Shown: piece after piece, positions 23,560 through 33,851 of the stretch | How positions within the stretch are numbered: the stretch's first letter is position 1 | Layout: each line of letters starts with the position of its first letter | Assembly (NCBI RefSeq): GCF_000517545.1 | Contig: NZ_BAIV01000028.1 | Coordinates: 21,846-85,845 of the forward strand | Direction of reading: 5' to 3' | DNA: 64,000 nt | Source of the DNA: Bacteroides reticulotermitis JCM 10512 | GTDB lineage: Bacteria > Bacteroidota > Bacteroidia > Bacteroidales > Bacteroidaceae | Notes under the pieces: generated by a model | Seen by the model: only the letters and a program-made list of their open reading frames with translations | What the model was told of the DNA's origin: nothing | The model's database searches: none | Position numbers and translations under genes: made by a program

Positions 23560-24720
23560 ATGGACAAAAACAAACTAAAAAAAACAGCACCGGACATCGG
23601 ACCGTTTAAAGCTCTGATTGTCTTCCGTGAGTCGGGGGAGATGGACAACCTCTTCGTCCCCACCCTATGCGACGCCATTCGGCAACGGAAAATCGATGTC
23701 CGGTGCTCGACCGAAGAGTTTTGGAATCCATCTACTCACTACGCCGTCATACACTTTCAATGGCCGGAAGAGGTGGTAGGGTGGAATTGTCACGATCCGT
23801 TGGCAGTCCACCGATTGGAGGAACGGATCGCTCACTTTCGGTCCGCCGGCACCCGATTTATATATACTCGACACAACAGCCGCCCAAAAAACGGCAACGA
23901 AATAATTGGCCGTGCTTACGACGTGATTGAATCGAACAGTGATGTGGTGGTACACATGGGCGCGTTCAGCCACAGGGAATTTATCGAGCTCTACCCCGAG
24001 GCTCTAAACGTGGTCATCCCCCACCACCTCTACCAATATACTTATAAAGAAGATATCAGCACCGAACATGCCCGACAGAAATTGCGACTTCCTCAAGGCG
24101 CGTTTATTGTAGCCGCTCTCGGCAAATATCGAAGCCGCGATGAAATACGCCTGACCGTTGGCGGATTCCGTCGTACACCGGTAGACCACAAACTGCTGCT
24201 CGCACCACGCCTATACCCCTTTTCAAGGCAAAACCCCTACCCCGGGAAACCACTCAAACGCTACCTTTCACGAATGGGATATCACCTACTGATTCCCCTG
24301 CTCAACCGCTGGTTCAACCTACGGGCCGGAGCCAGTGACGAAGTGGTGGACCCTTGCGACCTGCCGTACTATATCGCTGCCGCAGACGTGATCCTCATTG
24401 GTCAGAAAGGTGACTTGAGCACCAGCGACATCCTGCTCGCCTTCCTCTTCCGCAAGGTTGTAGCCGGGCCCGACAGCGGTAACATCGGCGAATTGCTGCG
24501 CGAAACAGGCAACCCAACCTTTCACCCCGGAGACAAATTCCGGATCGGACACGCCCTGCTTCAGGCACGCCGGTTGTCGCGCAAGTTGAAAGGAGAAATG
24601 AACCATGACTACGCCCTCGATCGAATGAGTATCAAGGAAGTAGGCACTCGATACGCCAACCTCTACAACGAGTTGGCAGAGCGGAAAAAAGAGCCGCGCA
24701 TTCAAGAAATAAATTTATGA
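23560..24720 (+). CDS. GT-B-fold glycosyltransferase-like protein
   Basis: A 386-residue cytoplasmic protein, start chosen at MDKNKLKK (an upstream in-frame ATG at 23533 is possible). The N-terminal domain has HFQWPEEVVGW and YTRHNSRPKNG, as in GT4-like enzymes that begin with an HxxWP block; SDVVVHMGAFSHREF is the matching post-linker segment. The second domain has VAALGKYRSRDEI and the late acidic block DVILIGQKGDLSTSDILLAFLF in the place of the nucleotide-sugar E-x7-E motif. Donor unknown. It overlaps the next gene by 4 bases. Confidence 0.75.
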   Translation: MDKNKLKKTAPDIGPFKALIVFRESGEMDNLFVPTLCDAIRQRKIDVRCSTEEFWNPSTHYAVIHFQWPEEVVGWNCHDPLAVHRLEERIAHFRSAGTRFIYTRHNSRPKNGNEIIGRAYDVIESNSDVVVHMGAFSHREFIELYPEALNVVIPHHLYQYTYKEDISTEHARQKLRLPQGAFIVAALGKYRSRDEIRLTVGGFRRTPVDHKLLLAPRLYPFSRQNPYPGKPLKRYLSRMGYHLLIPLLNRWFNLRAGASDEVVDPCDLPYYIAAADVILIGQKGDLSTSDILLAFLFRKVVAGPDSGNIGELLRETGNPTFHPGDKFRIGHALLQARRLSRKLKGEMNHDYALDRMSIKEVGTRYANLYNELAERKKEPRIQEINL

Positions 24721-25673
24721 AGACGAACCCTATCAAAGTAAGCGTTGTCATTCCGGTCTACAACACCGAAAAATATGTCCGGGCAGCCGTAGAAAGCATC
24801 ATGCGACAGACCCTCAAAGAACTGGAAATTATCCTGATCAACGATGGGTCAACAGACCAAAGTGCCGACATCCTGGCCGAACTCGCCTGCACCGACCCTC
24901 GCATCAGCATATATCCGCAAGCCAACCAAGGCCAGTCGATGGCACGCAACGCCGGCATCGCACAAGCCAAAGGGGCGTACATCTACTTCATGGACAGTGA
25001 CGATTTGCTGGAAGAAGACGCCCTCGAACTCTGCTACCTTCGTTGCGAAAAAGACCTACTCGACTTTGTGTTTTTCGATGCCGAGAACTTCTACGACGGA
25101 ATTACCAACGCGCCCCCGCTGATCTACAAACGTACCGATAAGCTGACCGACCAAGTTTACAGCGGGCCTCGGGCACTCGAAGTCCAAATAAACCGGCAGG
25201 TTTATACCCCCTCGCCTTGCCTGAGTCTCATCCGCCTGAGTTTTCTGGAAGATCACCACCTGCGATTTACCCCCGGCATTGTACACGAAGACCAACTTTT
25301 CACCGCCCTGCTCTACCTCCAGGCCCAACGAACCGCCTGCATCCGCCGCACCTTTTTCAAGCGACGTATGCGTGCCGACTCCACTATGACCCGCAAATTT
25401 TCGGAACGTAACTTGGTAGGCTACCTCACAGTAACCCATAAGCTACTCGCCTACAAGCGGCAGACAGCCGATGTATACATCGCTAGCCTGATCGACGCCT
25501 ACCTCCGACAGATGTTCAACGCCATGGTGTGGGAAGCCCACGTACTCCCCCTGCGCCAACGCCTGCGACTGGCACGGATCAGCCTTTTCAAATACAAACG
25601 ATACGTAACATTCCGCAACCTGGCCGTGTTACTGTTCAAATCCGCGCTTTCGGGCAACAAACAAAATCGGTAA
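24717..25673 (+). CDS. Family 2 glycosyltransferase
   Basis: A 318-residue GT-A enzyme: VSVVIPVYNTEKYV, IILINDGSTDQSADI, NQGQSMARNAGI and the metal motif FMDSDDLLEEDALE are textbook GT2. The C-terminal third has VHEDQLFTALLYL, the usual acidic ED site before the acceptor helices. Soluble, acting at the inner face of the membrane. It is linked by ATGA to the upstream gene and is three bases from the flippase gene. Confidence 0.93.
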   Translation: MKTNPIKVSVVIPVYNTEKYVRAAVESIMRQTLKELEIILINDGSTDQSADILAELACTDPRISIYPQANQGQSMARNAGIAQAKGAYIYFMDSDDLLEEDALELCYLRCEKDLLDFVFFDAENFYDGITNAPPLIYKRTDKLTDQVYSGPRALEVQINRQVYTPSPCLSLIRLSFLEDHHLRFTPGIVHEDQLFTALLYLQAQRTACIRRTFFKRRMRADSTMTRKFSERNLVGYLTVTHKLLAYKRQTADVYIASLIDAYLRQMFNAMVWEAHVLPLRQRLRLARISLFKYKRYVTFRNLAVLLFKSALSGNKQNR

Positions 25674-25676
25674 CCG

Positions 25677-27149
25677 ATGGCAAAAAGTATTAAACAACAA
25701 CTCTTTTCGGGTGTATTCTACACCGCTCTGGCCAAATACAGCGGTGTTATCGTTTCCCTCGTCGTGGCGGGCGTACTAGCTCGCCTACTCACCCCCGACG
25801 ACTTCGGTGTGGTGGCCATCGCGACAGTCATTATCGCCTTTTTCAACCTGCTCACCGATATGGGTATTTCGCCCGCCATCGTGCAGCATAAGTCGCTTAC
25901 CAAGCGCGAGTTATCCAACATATTCTCGTTTACCATCTGGACGGGAATCGTAATCAGCCTGCTGTTCTTCGCCGCTTCGTGGGCCATTGCCGACTATTAC
26001 GAGAGCGAAATCCTGCGCACGCTCTGCCAACTGTTGTCGGTCAACCTCTTTTTCGCCTCCGCCACCATCGTGCCCGGAGCCATGTTCTACCGCAACAAAG
26101 AGTTCCGGTTCATCGCCCTGCGGAGCTTCACCATTCAGGTGATCGGGGGAATTGCCGCCGTAACCGCCGCTTTCTGCGGAGCCGGATTGTATGCACTTAT
26201 TATCAACCCAATCTTGTCGAGCATACTGATATTTATTGTCTCCTACGCCCGCTACCCGCAACGCCTGCGCCTGTCGTGGGGATTGACGGCCATTCGGCGC
26301 ATCTTCTCCTACTCCGCCTATCAGTTCCTCTTCAATGTGATCAACTACTTCAGTCGCAACCTCGACAAACTCCTGATAGGTAAGTATATGAATATGTCCG
26401 CTTTGGGATATTACGAGAAGTCGTATCGCCTGATGATGCTCCCTTTGCAGAATATCACGCAGGTTATCACCCCGGTGATGCACCCGGTGCTAAGCGATTT
26501 TCAGAACGACCGGGAACGGCTGGCAGTGTCTTACGAACGCATCCTCCGCTTCCTCGCCTTCATCGGCCTACCAATGGCGGTGTTCTTATTTTTTACAGCC
26601 GAAGAGTTGACACTTCTCATTTTCGGTGACCAGTGGATGCCCTCCGTTCCGGTGTTTCGCATCCTCGCTCTTTCGGTCGGTGTGCAGATCATACTCTCCT
26701 CGTCCGGCTCCATCTTTCAAGCCTCGGGCGACACCCGTAGTTTATTCGTATGCGGGGTGTTTTCGTCAACGCTCAACGTAGCGGGCATGCTGTTGGGAAT
26801 CTTCTATTTCGGCACACTCACAGCGGTGGCAACCTGCATCACCGTCACGTTCACCATCAACTTCATGCAATGTTACTGGATAATGTACCGGGTGACATTC
26901 GGCCGTCGGCAGTTTCGTTTTCTGATCCGTCAATTACTTTCACCGCTCGCCCTCAGCCTACTTTTAGCGGGGTGTTTGCTACCCTTGCAAATAACATTGG
27001 ACGGGACGCACATTTTTTTGTCATTTATAGCGAAAAGTTTGCTAACTTTTAGTATCTTTGGACTGTATATACAGCTTACGCATGAGTATGACATTGGGGG
27101 CGTCGTACGGAAAGCTGTACAAAGATTGAGAAAAGCGAAAAAGGAATGA
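25677..27149 (+). CDS. Polysaccharide flippase (MOP superfamily, WzxC/TuaB-like)
   Basis: A 490-residue membrane protein with about 12-14 hydrophobic segments. The N-terminus (IKQQLFSGVFYTALAKYSG, LLTPDDFGVVAIATVI) matches the LPS/teichuronic acid exporter branch of the MOP superfamily. It would move lipid-linked EPS repeat units to the periplasmic face, feeding the Wzy-like polymerase encoded at 11520. Finding flippase and polymerase on opposite sides of the accessory module suggests that the two EPS blocks are one functional locus. ATGA overlap with the next gene. Confidence 0.9.
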   Translation: MAKSIKQQLFSGVFYTALAKYSGVIVSLVVAGVLARLLTPDDFGVVAIATVIIAFFNLLTDMGISPAIVQHKSLTKRELSNIFSFTIWTGIVISLLFFAASWAIADYYESEILRTLCQLLSVNLFFASATIVPGAMFYRNKEFRFIALRSFTIQVIGGIAAVTAAFCGAGLYALIINPILSSILIFIVSYARYPQRLRLSWGLTAIRRIFSYSAYQFLFNVINYFSRNLDKLLIGKYMNMSALGYYEKSYRLMMLPLQNITQVITPVMHPVLSDFQNDRERLAVSYERILRFLAFIGLPMAVFLFFTAEELTLLIFGDQWMPSVPVFRILALSVGVQIILSSSGSIFQASGDTRSLFVCGVFSSTLNVAGMLLGIFYFGTLTAVATCITVTFTINFMQCYWIMYRVTFGRRQFRFLIRQLLSPLALSLLLAGCLLPLQITLDGTHIFLSFIAKSLLTFSIFGLYIQLTHEYDIGGVVRKAVQRLRKAKKE

Positions 27150-28268
27150 AAACTCTATTTCTTATCTTTCACGGTTTCAGCCAAGCAAGCGGAATCAGTA
27201 AAAAGATACATTACCAGGTAAAAGGCCTTCGTGCCTGCGGAGCGGATGTACGCGTCTGCTGGTTGGACGACACCGACAATCACAAACGCCGGATGATTGA
27301 CAACGCCATTCTGGAAGACTACGGAAGCGGCCTGAAAGGAAAAATACGCAAACGTACAGGACTCGATTGCATCTACCGGTACGCCGTGGAAGAAGGCATC
27401 GAGTGGGTATATGCCCGCTGTGACCACAACACAACACCGTTTCTAATCAATCTCTACCGAAAGTTACAGAGAAAAGGGATCAAGGTGATCATGGAAATCC
27501 CTACCTACCCCTACGATCAGGAATACAAGAGCCTGCCTCTGCCCTATCAATATATTTTATTCATGGACAAATGCTTGCGAGGTACCATGGCCCGCTATAT
27601 TGATAAAATCGTGACTTTCTCCGACCACAAAACGATCTTCGGACGACCGACGATACGCATAGCCAACGGTATAGATCCTGATGAGATTCCACTGAAAAAG
27701 ACTTTACCTGACGCACCCCTCAACGAATTACACTTGATTGCTATTGCCACCATTCATCCGTGGCATGGTTTCGATCGGGCCATCCGTGGGCTTGCGAACT
27801 ATTATCAGCAGAGTCCTTCCCCGACGCTTCGCATCATGCTACATATCGTAGGCGTAGGCGTACCCGAAGTTGTAGACGAGTATCACCGGCTGGTCAAAGA
27901 AAACAATTTGGTGGAATATGTACATTTTCACGGAGCCATGTTCGGTAGTGATTTGGATACGCTGTTCGACCATTGTCAGATGGGTATCGGCAGTTTGGCA
28001 CGCCATCGCAGTGGAATCACCCATCTTCGCTCACTAAAAAACAGAGAGTATGCCGTGCGAGGTATTCCATTTGTGTACTCAGAGACGGACAGTGATTTCG
28101 ACATTCAGCTATGTGTGGCGAGTTCCGGCAGACGAATCTCCGTTGGATATGAATGAATTGGCACGCTTTCGAGAGTCAGTCCATTTATCGCCTGAAGAGA
28201 TACGCCGTTCGATCGAGCAATCGCTTTCCTGGAAAAGCCAGATGCAACAAGTGATAGATCAATTATAA
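27146..28268 (+). CDS. GT4-like glycosyltransferase, one frameshift near its end
   Basis: About 373 residues when repaired. The N-terminal domain starts FLIFHGFSQASGISKKI, a GT-B beginning; the second domain has HLIAIATIHPWHGFDRAI and LFDHCQMGIGSLARHRSGI where family 4 enzymes bind the nucleotide sugar. The frame breaks near 28110; the C-terminus resumes as YVWRVPADESPLDMNELARF and ends QQVIDQL at 28268. The shift is of the type needing two extra bases or one fewer, so it differs from the usual one-base loss here. Confidence 0.82.
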
Positions 28269-28296
28269 GCTAATTTACCTAAAGGAGCCTACTCAT

Positions 28297-29198
28297 ATGA
28301 ATCTACAACAAATCCGCTACAAGCTCAAATACGGGATCACCGTAGAATGGTATAATTTCTGGTACATGGTACTTCGTCGCCATCAGAAGGTCATTCCGCA
28401 CGTAGCCTCTATCGACGAAACAATTGAGCGCATCGTTGTAGATCGCTGTTCGGTGAGCCGCTTCGGTGACGGGGAGATGTTGCTCACCTCGCCGGACAAA
28501 AACATCGGCTTCCAAAAGGGGGATGCCCGCATGGCGGAACGCCTGAAGGAGGTGCTCAGAAGTCAGGAAAAGGGGCATTTGGTCTGCATATCCGATACGT
28601 TTACCGACCTATACCGATACAACCGGAAGGCACGCCGCTTCTGGCGGACGCATTTCTTCATTTACGGTTCTTGGTGGGACCGGCTGCTGGTGCCGAACCG
28701 AGTGTATTACAACACATTTGTCACCCGCCCGTATATGGACTTCGCCGACAAAGCGAACTCTGCCAAATGGTTTCACAACATGCGCGACATCTGGCAAGGG
28801 CGCGATGTGGTCTTCATCGAAGGTGAGAAAAGCCGGCTGGGAGTTGGCAACGACCTTTTCGACGGAGCACGCAGCATCCGACGCATCCTCTGTCCGCCTT
28901 GCAACGCGTTCGACCGCTACGATGACATTCTGACGGAAGCCCAAAAACAGGAAAAAGGAGTTTTGTTTCTCATCGCGTTAGGCCCCACGGCCACGATTCT
29001 GGCCTACGATCTGTTCAAGGCAGGCTATCAGGCAATCGACATCGGCCACGTGGATGTGGAATACGAATGGTGGAAAATGGGCGCACACCGGAAAGTGAAG
29101 TGGAACGTAAGTATGTAAACGAGGCAGCCGACGGCAAGCAGGTATCGGATGCCGGAGAGGAATATGCCCAACAGATCATCGCTAAAATAAATGAATAA
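28297..29198 (+). CDS. GT-D-fold glycosyltransferase (DUF1792 family), one frameshift near its end
   Basis: About 300 residues when repaired. SVSRFGDGEMLL is the signature of the DUF1792/GT-D fold, first seen in a streptococcal glycosyltransferase of adhesin glycosylation; VFIEGEKSRLGVGNDLFDGA and LIALGPTATILAYDLF are the other conserved blocks, and DIGHVDVEYEWW the last. The frame breaks near 29098, where one missing G gives KVEVERKYVNEA; the true end is AKINE at 29198. It lies among EPS glycosyltransferases, so it likely adds one sugar of the repeat unit. Confidence 0.87.
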
Positions 29199-29204
29199 CG
29201 CACC

Positions 29205-30355
29205 ATGAAAATCGTCTATTATTTACCCTCTTTATATGCTCCGGGCGGGCTGGAGCGAATTGTCACCTTCAAAGCCAACTATTTCGCGGAGCATTTCGAA
29301 GGGTATGAGGTCTACATCATTACTTCGGAGCAGATGGGCAAGGAGCCGCATTTCCCGCTCTCGCCAAAGGTGAAACATATCGACTTGGATGTTGTTTTCG
29401 ACTGGCCGTATGATCAATCACGCCTAAGTAAAGCGTTGAAATTTCCGTTTCGCTACCGCCGCTTCCGCAAACGGTTATCCAATGCCATAAATTCATTGAG
29501 ACCGGATATCACGATCTCGACTTTACGCCGGGAGCTTACTTTCATCACTGACTTGAAAGATGGTAGTATTAAGATGGGAGAATTCCACGTCAGCCGGTAT
29601 GCTTACGGGGCAGAAGCGGTGCAAAGCAAGAATTTCTGGATCGGCCTGATTAAAGAAAGATGGTCGAAAAGATTCGTCAGGGGTCTATCTAGCTATCTAA
29701 AGTTGTCATACTCACCCATGAAGGTGCAAAAGACTGGCCTGAACTAAACAACATAACGGTTATTCCCAATCCCATAGCAACGCCATTGGAAGGAAAGCAA
29801 ACGGATATATCGTCCAAACATGCCATTGCAGTAGGGCGATACGCTCCTCAAAAAGGATTCGACAGGCTGATTGCCGCTTGGGCCATAGTGGCTCAGAAGC
29901 ATCCGGACTGGACATTGGACATTTATGGAGAAGGCGAACTGCAAACTGTTCTCCAGCAACAAATAGATGAATTAGGCCTACACGAGAACTGCATACTCCA
30001 TCATACGGTTTCGAACATTGCCGACAAATACTGCATGAGTTCGATTTTCGTTTTATCAAGCCGCTACGAAGGTTTGCCGTTGGTATTGGGCGAAGCAATG
30101 GCGTATGGAGTCGCTCCGGTTGCTTTCACCTGTCCCTGCGGGCCACGCGACATGATAACTGATGGAGTAAACGGTTTGTTGGTAGAGGATGGCAACATCG
30201 AACAGCTTGCGAATCGTATCGGTTACCTGATTGAGCATGAGGACATTCGCAAGCAGTTGGGGGAAAAGGCTCATCAAAGAGCTAAAGACTTCACAATGGA
30301 AGCCATCTCTCTTCAGTGGAAAGCCTTATTTGAAGAACTTATGTCAACTAAATAA
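29205..30355 (+). CDS. Family 4 glycosyltransferase (copy 1), one frameshift
   Basis: About 383 residues when repaired. GT-B enzyme: YLPSLYAPGGLERIVTFKAN at the start, AVGRYAPQKGFDRLIAAW and the E-x7-E region SRYEGLPLVLGEAMAYG. The frame breaks near 29695, where adding one base gives YLKVVILTHEGAKDW. It is a clear paralog of the next gene: both carry IGYLIEHEDIR and the PDWTL-IYG-GE block at the same positions. It starts seven bases after the GT-D gene. Confidence 0.9.
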
Positions 30356-30365
30356 AGCATATAAA

Positions 30366-31523
30366 ATGACTATTATCTATTTATATCGATCGCTGGCCGT
30401 GTATGGCGGAATAGAAAGAATATTCATCGACAAGATAAACTATCTGGCAGAAAACCTCGGATATAAAATTTATATAGTTACTTGGGAGCAAGGTACACAC
30501 CCCATCATCCATCCCTTATCCCCGAAAGCCACCCATATCGATTTGGGCATACTGTTCTACAAAGAGTACACTTACACGTTTATTAAACGTATGTGGGCGC
30601 ATCGACAAATGGAGAAGTTATTCTTCAAAAAGATTCAAGATTTGGTAAGTGATACCCAAGCGGATATCGTGATAGGAGCTAGTTGTGAGTTTCCAACAAT
30701 GGTGGGAATGAACTTGTTGGGTAATAGCGTGCGCACGATATTGGAAAGTCATAGCATGCGAAAAAGCATTGAAAAAGATATTGAAGGAGTGAAAAACCCC
30801 TTCACACGACTAGCGTTTAGATGGAAAAACAAACAATTGCATCGCCTTGTGCAGCAGATGTCGGCTTTCGTTACCCTGACCCGAAATGATGCCAGAGACT
30901 GGTCAGAAATAACCGATGCGATCGTTATTCCTAACCTATTGCACTACTATCCGCCAGAGTTAACAATCAATACTTCAACGCATAAGCGGGTCATCAGTGC
31001 AGGCAGACTAACCGAACAGAAAGGCTATGATTTATTATTAGCCACTTGGAGCATCGTACATCAGCAACATCCTGACTGGACATTAGAGATATACGGAGAT
31101 GGAGAGGATAGAGAAATGTTATCCAAGCAAATCGAAGAGAAGAGCTTACAAACAGCAGTCTATCTGTATCATGCCACTCCCGATATCTATGACAAATATA
31201 AGCAGAGTGATTTTTATGTGATGAGTTCCCGCTGGGAAGGTTTTGGCTTGGTATTAGCAGAAGCAATGTCATGTGGCATTCCTTGCGTTTCTTTTGATTG
31301 TCCGCATGGCCCTTCGGACATTATAAAAAATGGAGAAGACGGATTGCTTGTGGAAAACGGTAATGTTGAGCAGTTGGCCAAAAACATAGGATATCTTATT
31401 GAACACGAAGACATTCGCATGGAGATGGGCCGCAAAGCCCGAGAAAATGTGAAAAGATACCTACCGGAGAATGTAATGCCTCAATGGCAGAAGTTATTCG
31501 AGTCATTAATCCTTAAGAACTAA
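30366..31523 (+). CDS. Family 4 glycosyltransferase (copy 2)
   Basis: A 385-residue GT-B enzyme with start at 30366 (MTIIYLYRSLAVYGGIERI); the open frame runs further upstream but only through the end of copy 1. SAGRLTEQKGYDLLLATW and SRWEGFGLVLAEAMSCGIPC are the nucleotide-sugar site with the E-x7-E motif. The frame is intact. Base composition is a little richer in A and T than copy 1. The pair likely arose by tandem duplication followed by divergence in the acceptor (N-terminal) domain. Confidence 0.93.
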   Translation: MTIIYLYRSLAVYGGIERIFIDKINYLAENLGYKIYIVTWEQGTHPIIHPLSPKATHIDLGILFYKEYTYTFIKRMWAHRQMEKLFFKKIQDLVSDTQADIVIGASCEFPTMVGMNLLGNSVRTILESHSMRKSIEKDIEGVKNPFTRLAFRWKNKQLHRLVQQMSAFVTLTRNDARDWSEITDAIVIPNLLHYYPPELTINTSTHKRVISAGRLTEQKGYDLLLATWSIVHQQHPDWTLEIYGDGEDREMLSKQIEEKSLQTAVYLYHATPDIYDKYKQSDFYVMSSRWEGFGLVLAEAMSCGIPCVSFDCPHGPSDIIKNGEDGLLVENGNVEQLAKNIGYLIEHEDIRMEMGRKARENVKRYLPENVMPQWQKLFESLILKN

Positions 31524-31526
31524 TTC

Positions 31527-32384
31527 ATGAGTAAATGGTTTGAAAAGTATTTGACAATATACGAGAAACCTTTTGGTTCTGTTCCGCAAGATATAATTAG
31601 CAGTATTGAGCGGGAACTAAAAACGCTGAACACACATGAACAGCCGCTGGTTTCGGTCGTTCTAATCTGCTACAACGAGGAACTTCATCTAACAAGTTGC
31701 CTGTGGTCGCTTGTCGAAAATCAATGCAGCTTCCCAATTGAGATACTTGCCGTCAACAATCATTCAAGCGACGGAACGGAACAAGCGTTGAAGACCTTGG
31801 GCGTAACCTACTTCAACGAGGAGAAGAAAGGGCCGGGACATGCACGCCAATGTGGATTGGATCATGCAAAAGGTACGTATCATCTATGCATCGATGCCGA
31901 CACAATCTACCCGCCACACTATATTGAAACGCACGTAAAGGCGTTGATGAAACCTGGCGTAGCAGCCACATTCAGTTTGTGGAGTTTCATGCCGCAGGAG
32001 GGGCAATCGAAGCTGGGGTTATGGTGCTATGAGACACTCAGGGATATTTACCTGAACATTCAGGCTATCAATCGTCCCGAACTCTGTGTACGCGGTATGA
32101 CATTCGGCTTCCACACGGTTTTGGGACGACATTTCGGATTCCGCACGGATATTCGCCGGGGTGAAGACGGATCGCTGGCTCTGGCTATGAAACCACATGG
32201 CAAGCTCGTTTTCATTCGCTCGAAGAAAGCCCGGGTGATGACGGGCAACGGTACGCTGAACACCGACGGAAGCTTAGCGAACAGCTTCAAGCTACGGGTC
32301 GTTAAAGGGCTGAAAGGTCTCAGTGGACTTTTCACTTCCCAAAAAAAATACGAAGATAAAGACAACAATATGATAAAGAAATAA
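31527..32384 (+). CDS. Family 2 glycosyltransferase
   Basis: A 285-residue GT-A enzyme: VSVVLICYNEELHLTSCLWS, EILAVNNHSSDGTEQA, GPGHARQCGLDHAKG and the metal motif CIDADTIYPPHYIE. IRRGEDGSLALAM is the ED catalytic-acid region. The last 20 residues are polar and uncharged by any membrane helix, so it is soluble. Three bases separate it from the upstream gene and four from the lipoprotein gene. Confidence 0.92.
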   Translation: MSKWFEKYLTIYEKPFGSVPQDIISSIERELKTLNTHEQPLVSVVLICYNEELHLTSCLWSLVENQCSFPIEILAVNNHSSDGTEQALKTLGVTYFNEEKKGPGHARQCGLDHAKGTYHLCIDADTIYPPHYIETHVKALMKPGVAATFSLWSFMPQEGQSKLGLWCYETLRDIYLNIQAINRPELCVRGMTFGFHTVLGRHFGFRTDIRRGEDGSLALAMKPHGKLVFIRSKKARVMTGNGTLNTDGSLANSFKLRVVKGLKGLSGLFTSQKKYEDKDNNMIKK

Positions 32385-32388
32385 TCGC

Positions 32389-33843
32389 ATGAATTCTACT
32401 AGTTTATTTTATCTATGTATCCTGTGGATTGGCCTGACAACGATGAGTTGTGTCAAGCAGCAGAGTTTGTATGACCCGGATGATAAGACACAGGACAAAG
32501 GACAAGCGCGAGAGGTGATTAGCGAAACCGACTTTCTGTATCCGTTTATAAACGAAACGCCCGAAAAACAAATCGAAATCACGATCCGCCTTCAACCCGG
32601 CAAGCCGCTAGCTGGTCTGACGGCAAACATGCCCGCACTTAAATATAATAAAAAGTGGTTATTCATGCTTACACAGGATGACTGCAAACCGGCTGCTTTT
32701 AGTCGAACGTGGGCTGCCATCCATGGGAAACCAATATCGGACAGATACTATTATGACGTAGCACAGCTTTATGAAGGGGATCTACCTCCGGACGCTTATT
32801 TTCTGGGAAAGACGCTGGGCTCCACGGACGGTACGGGGCGTGAGGTGCGTTTCTCGTTTACCACGACTCTCGCTCCTGAATGGGATTATATGAACGCAAC
32901 CACGAATGTATTCAAAGGATTCACCGAAAACTACTATCGTTTTTTCCTGAAATCGGGGTTGATATGGGGCAATGTGAGAGAGATGCTAAACTATGGCGTC
33001 GGGATTGCGTTCCATGATATGAAAATGGATAACAGCACCTCACAAGACCTAGTCACTCACTTTGAAAAGTCGCAGGAGATTATACTAAATAAACTATCCG
33101 GAAGAGGATGTAAGATGTTGGCAGAGCCCGGCGGGGATAAGGCATATCTTGAAGCCGCCCAAAATTACCCGCTTATCTCAACACTCACTGCCCAAGCCGG
33201 AGCGTTGAAAGTCTATCCGTTCAAAGAGGGTTTAGATATAGATCATACGCCAATAGAAAGAGCATTCTACGACAGGCCTGCTCAGGTAGAACAGCGAATA
33301 ACGCAGACGCTTGCTTCGGATACTTATACGAAGTTACCGGCTATTTACATAGGTGTACACAACACGGATATTGGTTGGGTGGATCTGCTGAAATGGATCA
33401 ATGACTCGTATGGCAAAGATGGAGACGACAGTGTATGGTTTCCCAATCAAGAGGAGTATTATGAATATACTTATTACCGCAATCGCAGTCTGATAAAGTT
33501 AGAACAGCAAGACGCAACTACGTGGAAACTGACCTTGACGCTAACAGCCGGCTCGTATTTCTACTACCCTTCGGTGACGGTGAACGTAGCCGGATTGCAG
33601 CTGGAAGACATTGCTTCGGTCGAGTCCAACGAAACGGTCACCGGGCTGTCGTACGCCAATTACGGCGAGGGACTGATGCTGAACATTGACTGCCGGAAGT
33701 ACTTGGCGGAGCATGCCGAACACTTTGTGGAACGGTATGAGAAGAATCGGTCGGACGCGTCGGCAAAGGCTGATGCCACCTATTTTGTGAGCATGCTCAA
33801 GGAGTCGGCTCAAAAGGATGCATTGAATAAACGAATCAAATAG
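32389..33843 (+). CDS. Lipoprotein with a divergent polysaccharide-deacetylase-like (NodB) domain
   Basis: A 484-residue protein with an N-terminal signal and a loose lipobox at Cys21 (LTTMSC). Residues 90-270 have features of the NodB fold: LFMLTQDDC (Asp97-Asp98 in the T-F-D-D place) and GIAFHDMKMDN near residue 208, where the metal His motif is expected. AEPGGDKAYLEAAQ resembles the next motif. The C-terminal 120 residues are beta-rich. The assignment is inference; neither a canonical H-x3-H nor the Arg/Pro motif is clear. As a lipoprotein between GT2 genes and a PgaC-like synthase it would suit de-acetylation or trimming of the exported glycan, as PgaB does for PNAG. Confidence 0.6.
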   Translation: MNSTSLFYLCILWIGLTTMSCVKQQSLYDPDDKTQDKGQAREVISETDFLYPFINETPEKQIEITIRLQPGKPLAGLTANMPALKYNKKWLFMLTQDDCKPAAFSRTWAAIHGKPISDRYYYDVAQLYEGDLPPDAYFLGKTLGSTDGTGREVRFSFTTTLAPEWDYMNATTNVFKGFTENYYRFFLKSGLIWGNVREMLNYGVGIAFHDMKMDNSTSQDLVTHFEKSQEIILNKLSGRGCKMLAEPGGDKAYLEAAQNYPLISTLTAQAGALKVYPFKEGLDIDHTPIERAFYDRPAQVEQRITQTLASDTYTKLPAIYIGVHNTDIGWVDLLKWINDSYGKDGDDSVWFPNQEEYYEYTYYRNRSLIKLEQQDATTWKLTLTLTAGSYFYYPSVTVNVAGLQLEDIASVESNETVTGLSYANYGEGLMLNIDCRKYLAEHAEHFVERYEKNRSDASAKADATYFVSMLKESAQKDALNKRIK

Positions 33844-33851
33844 AAGCAACT

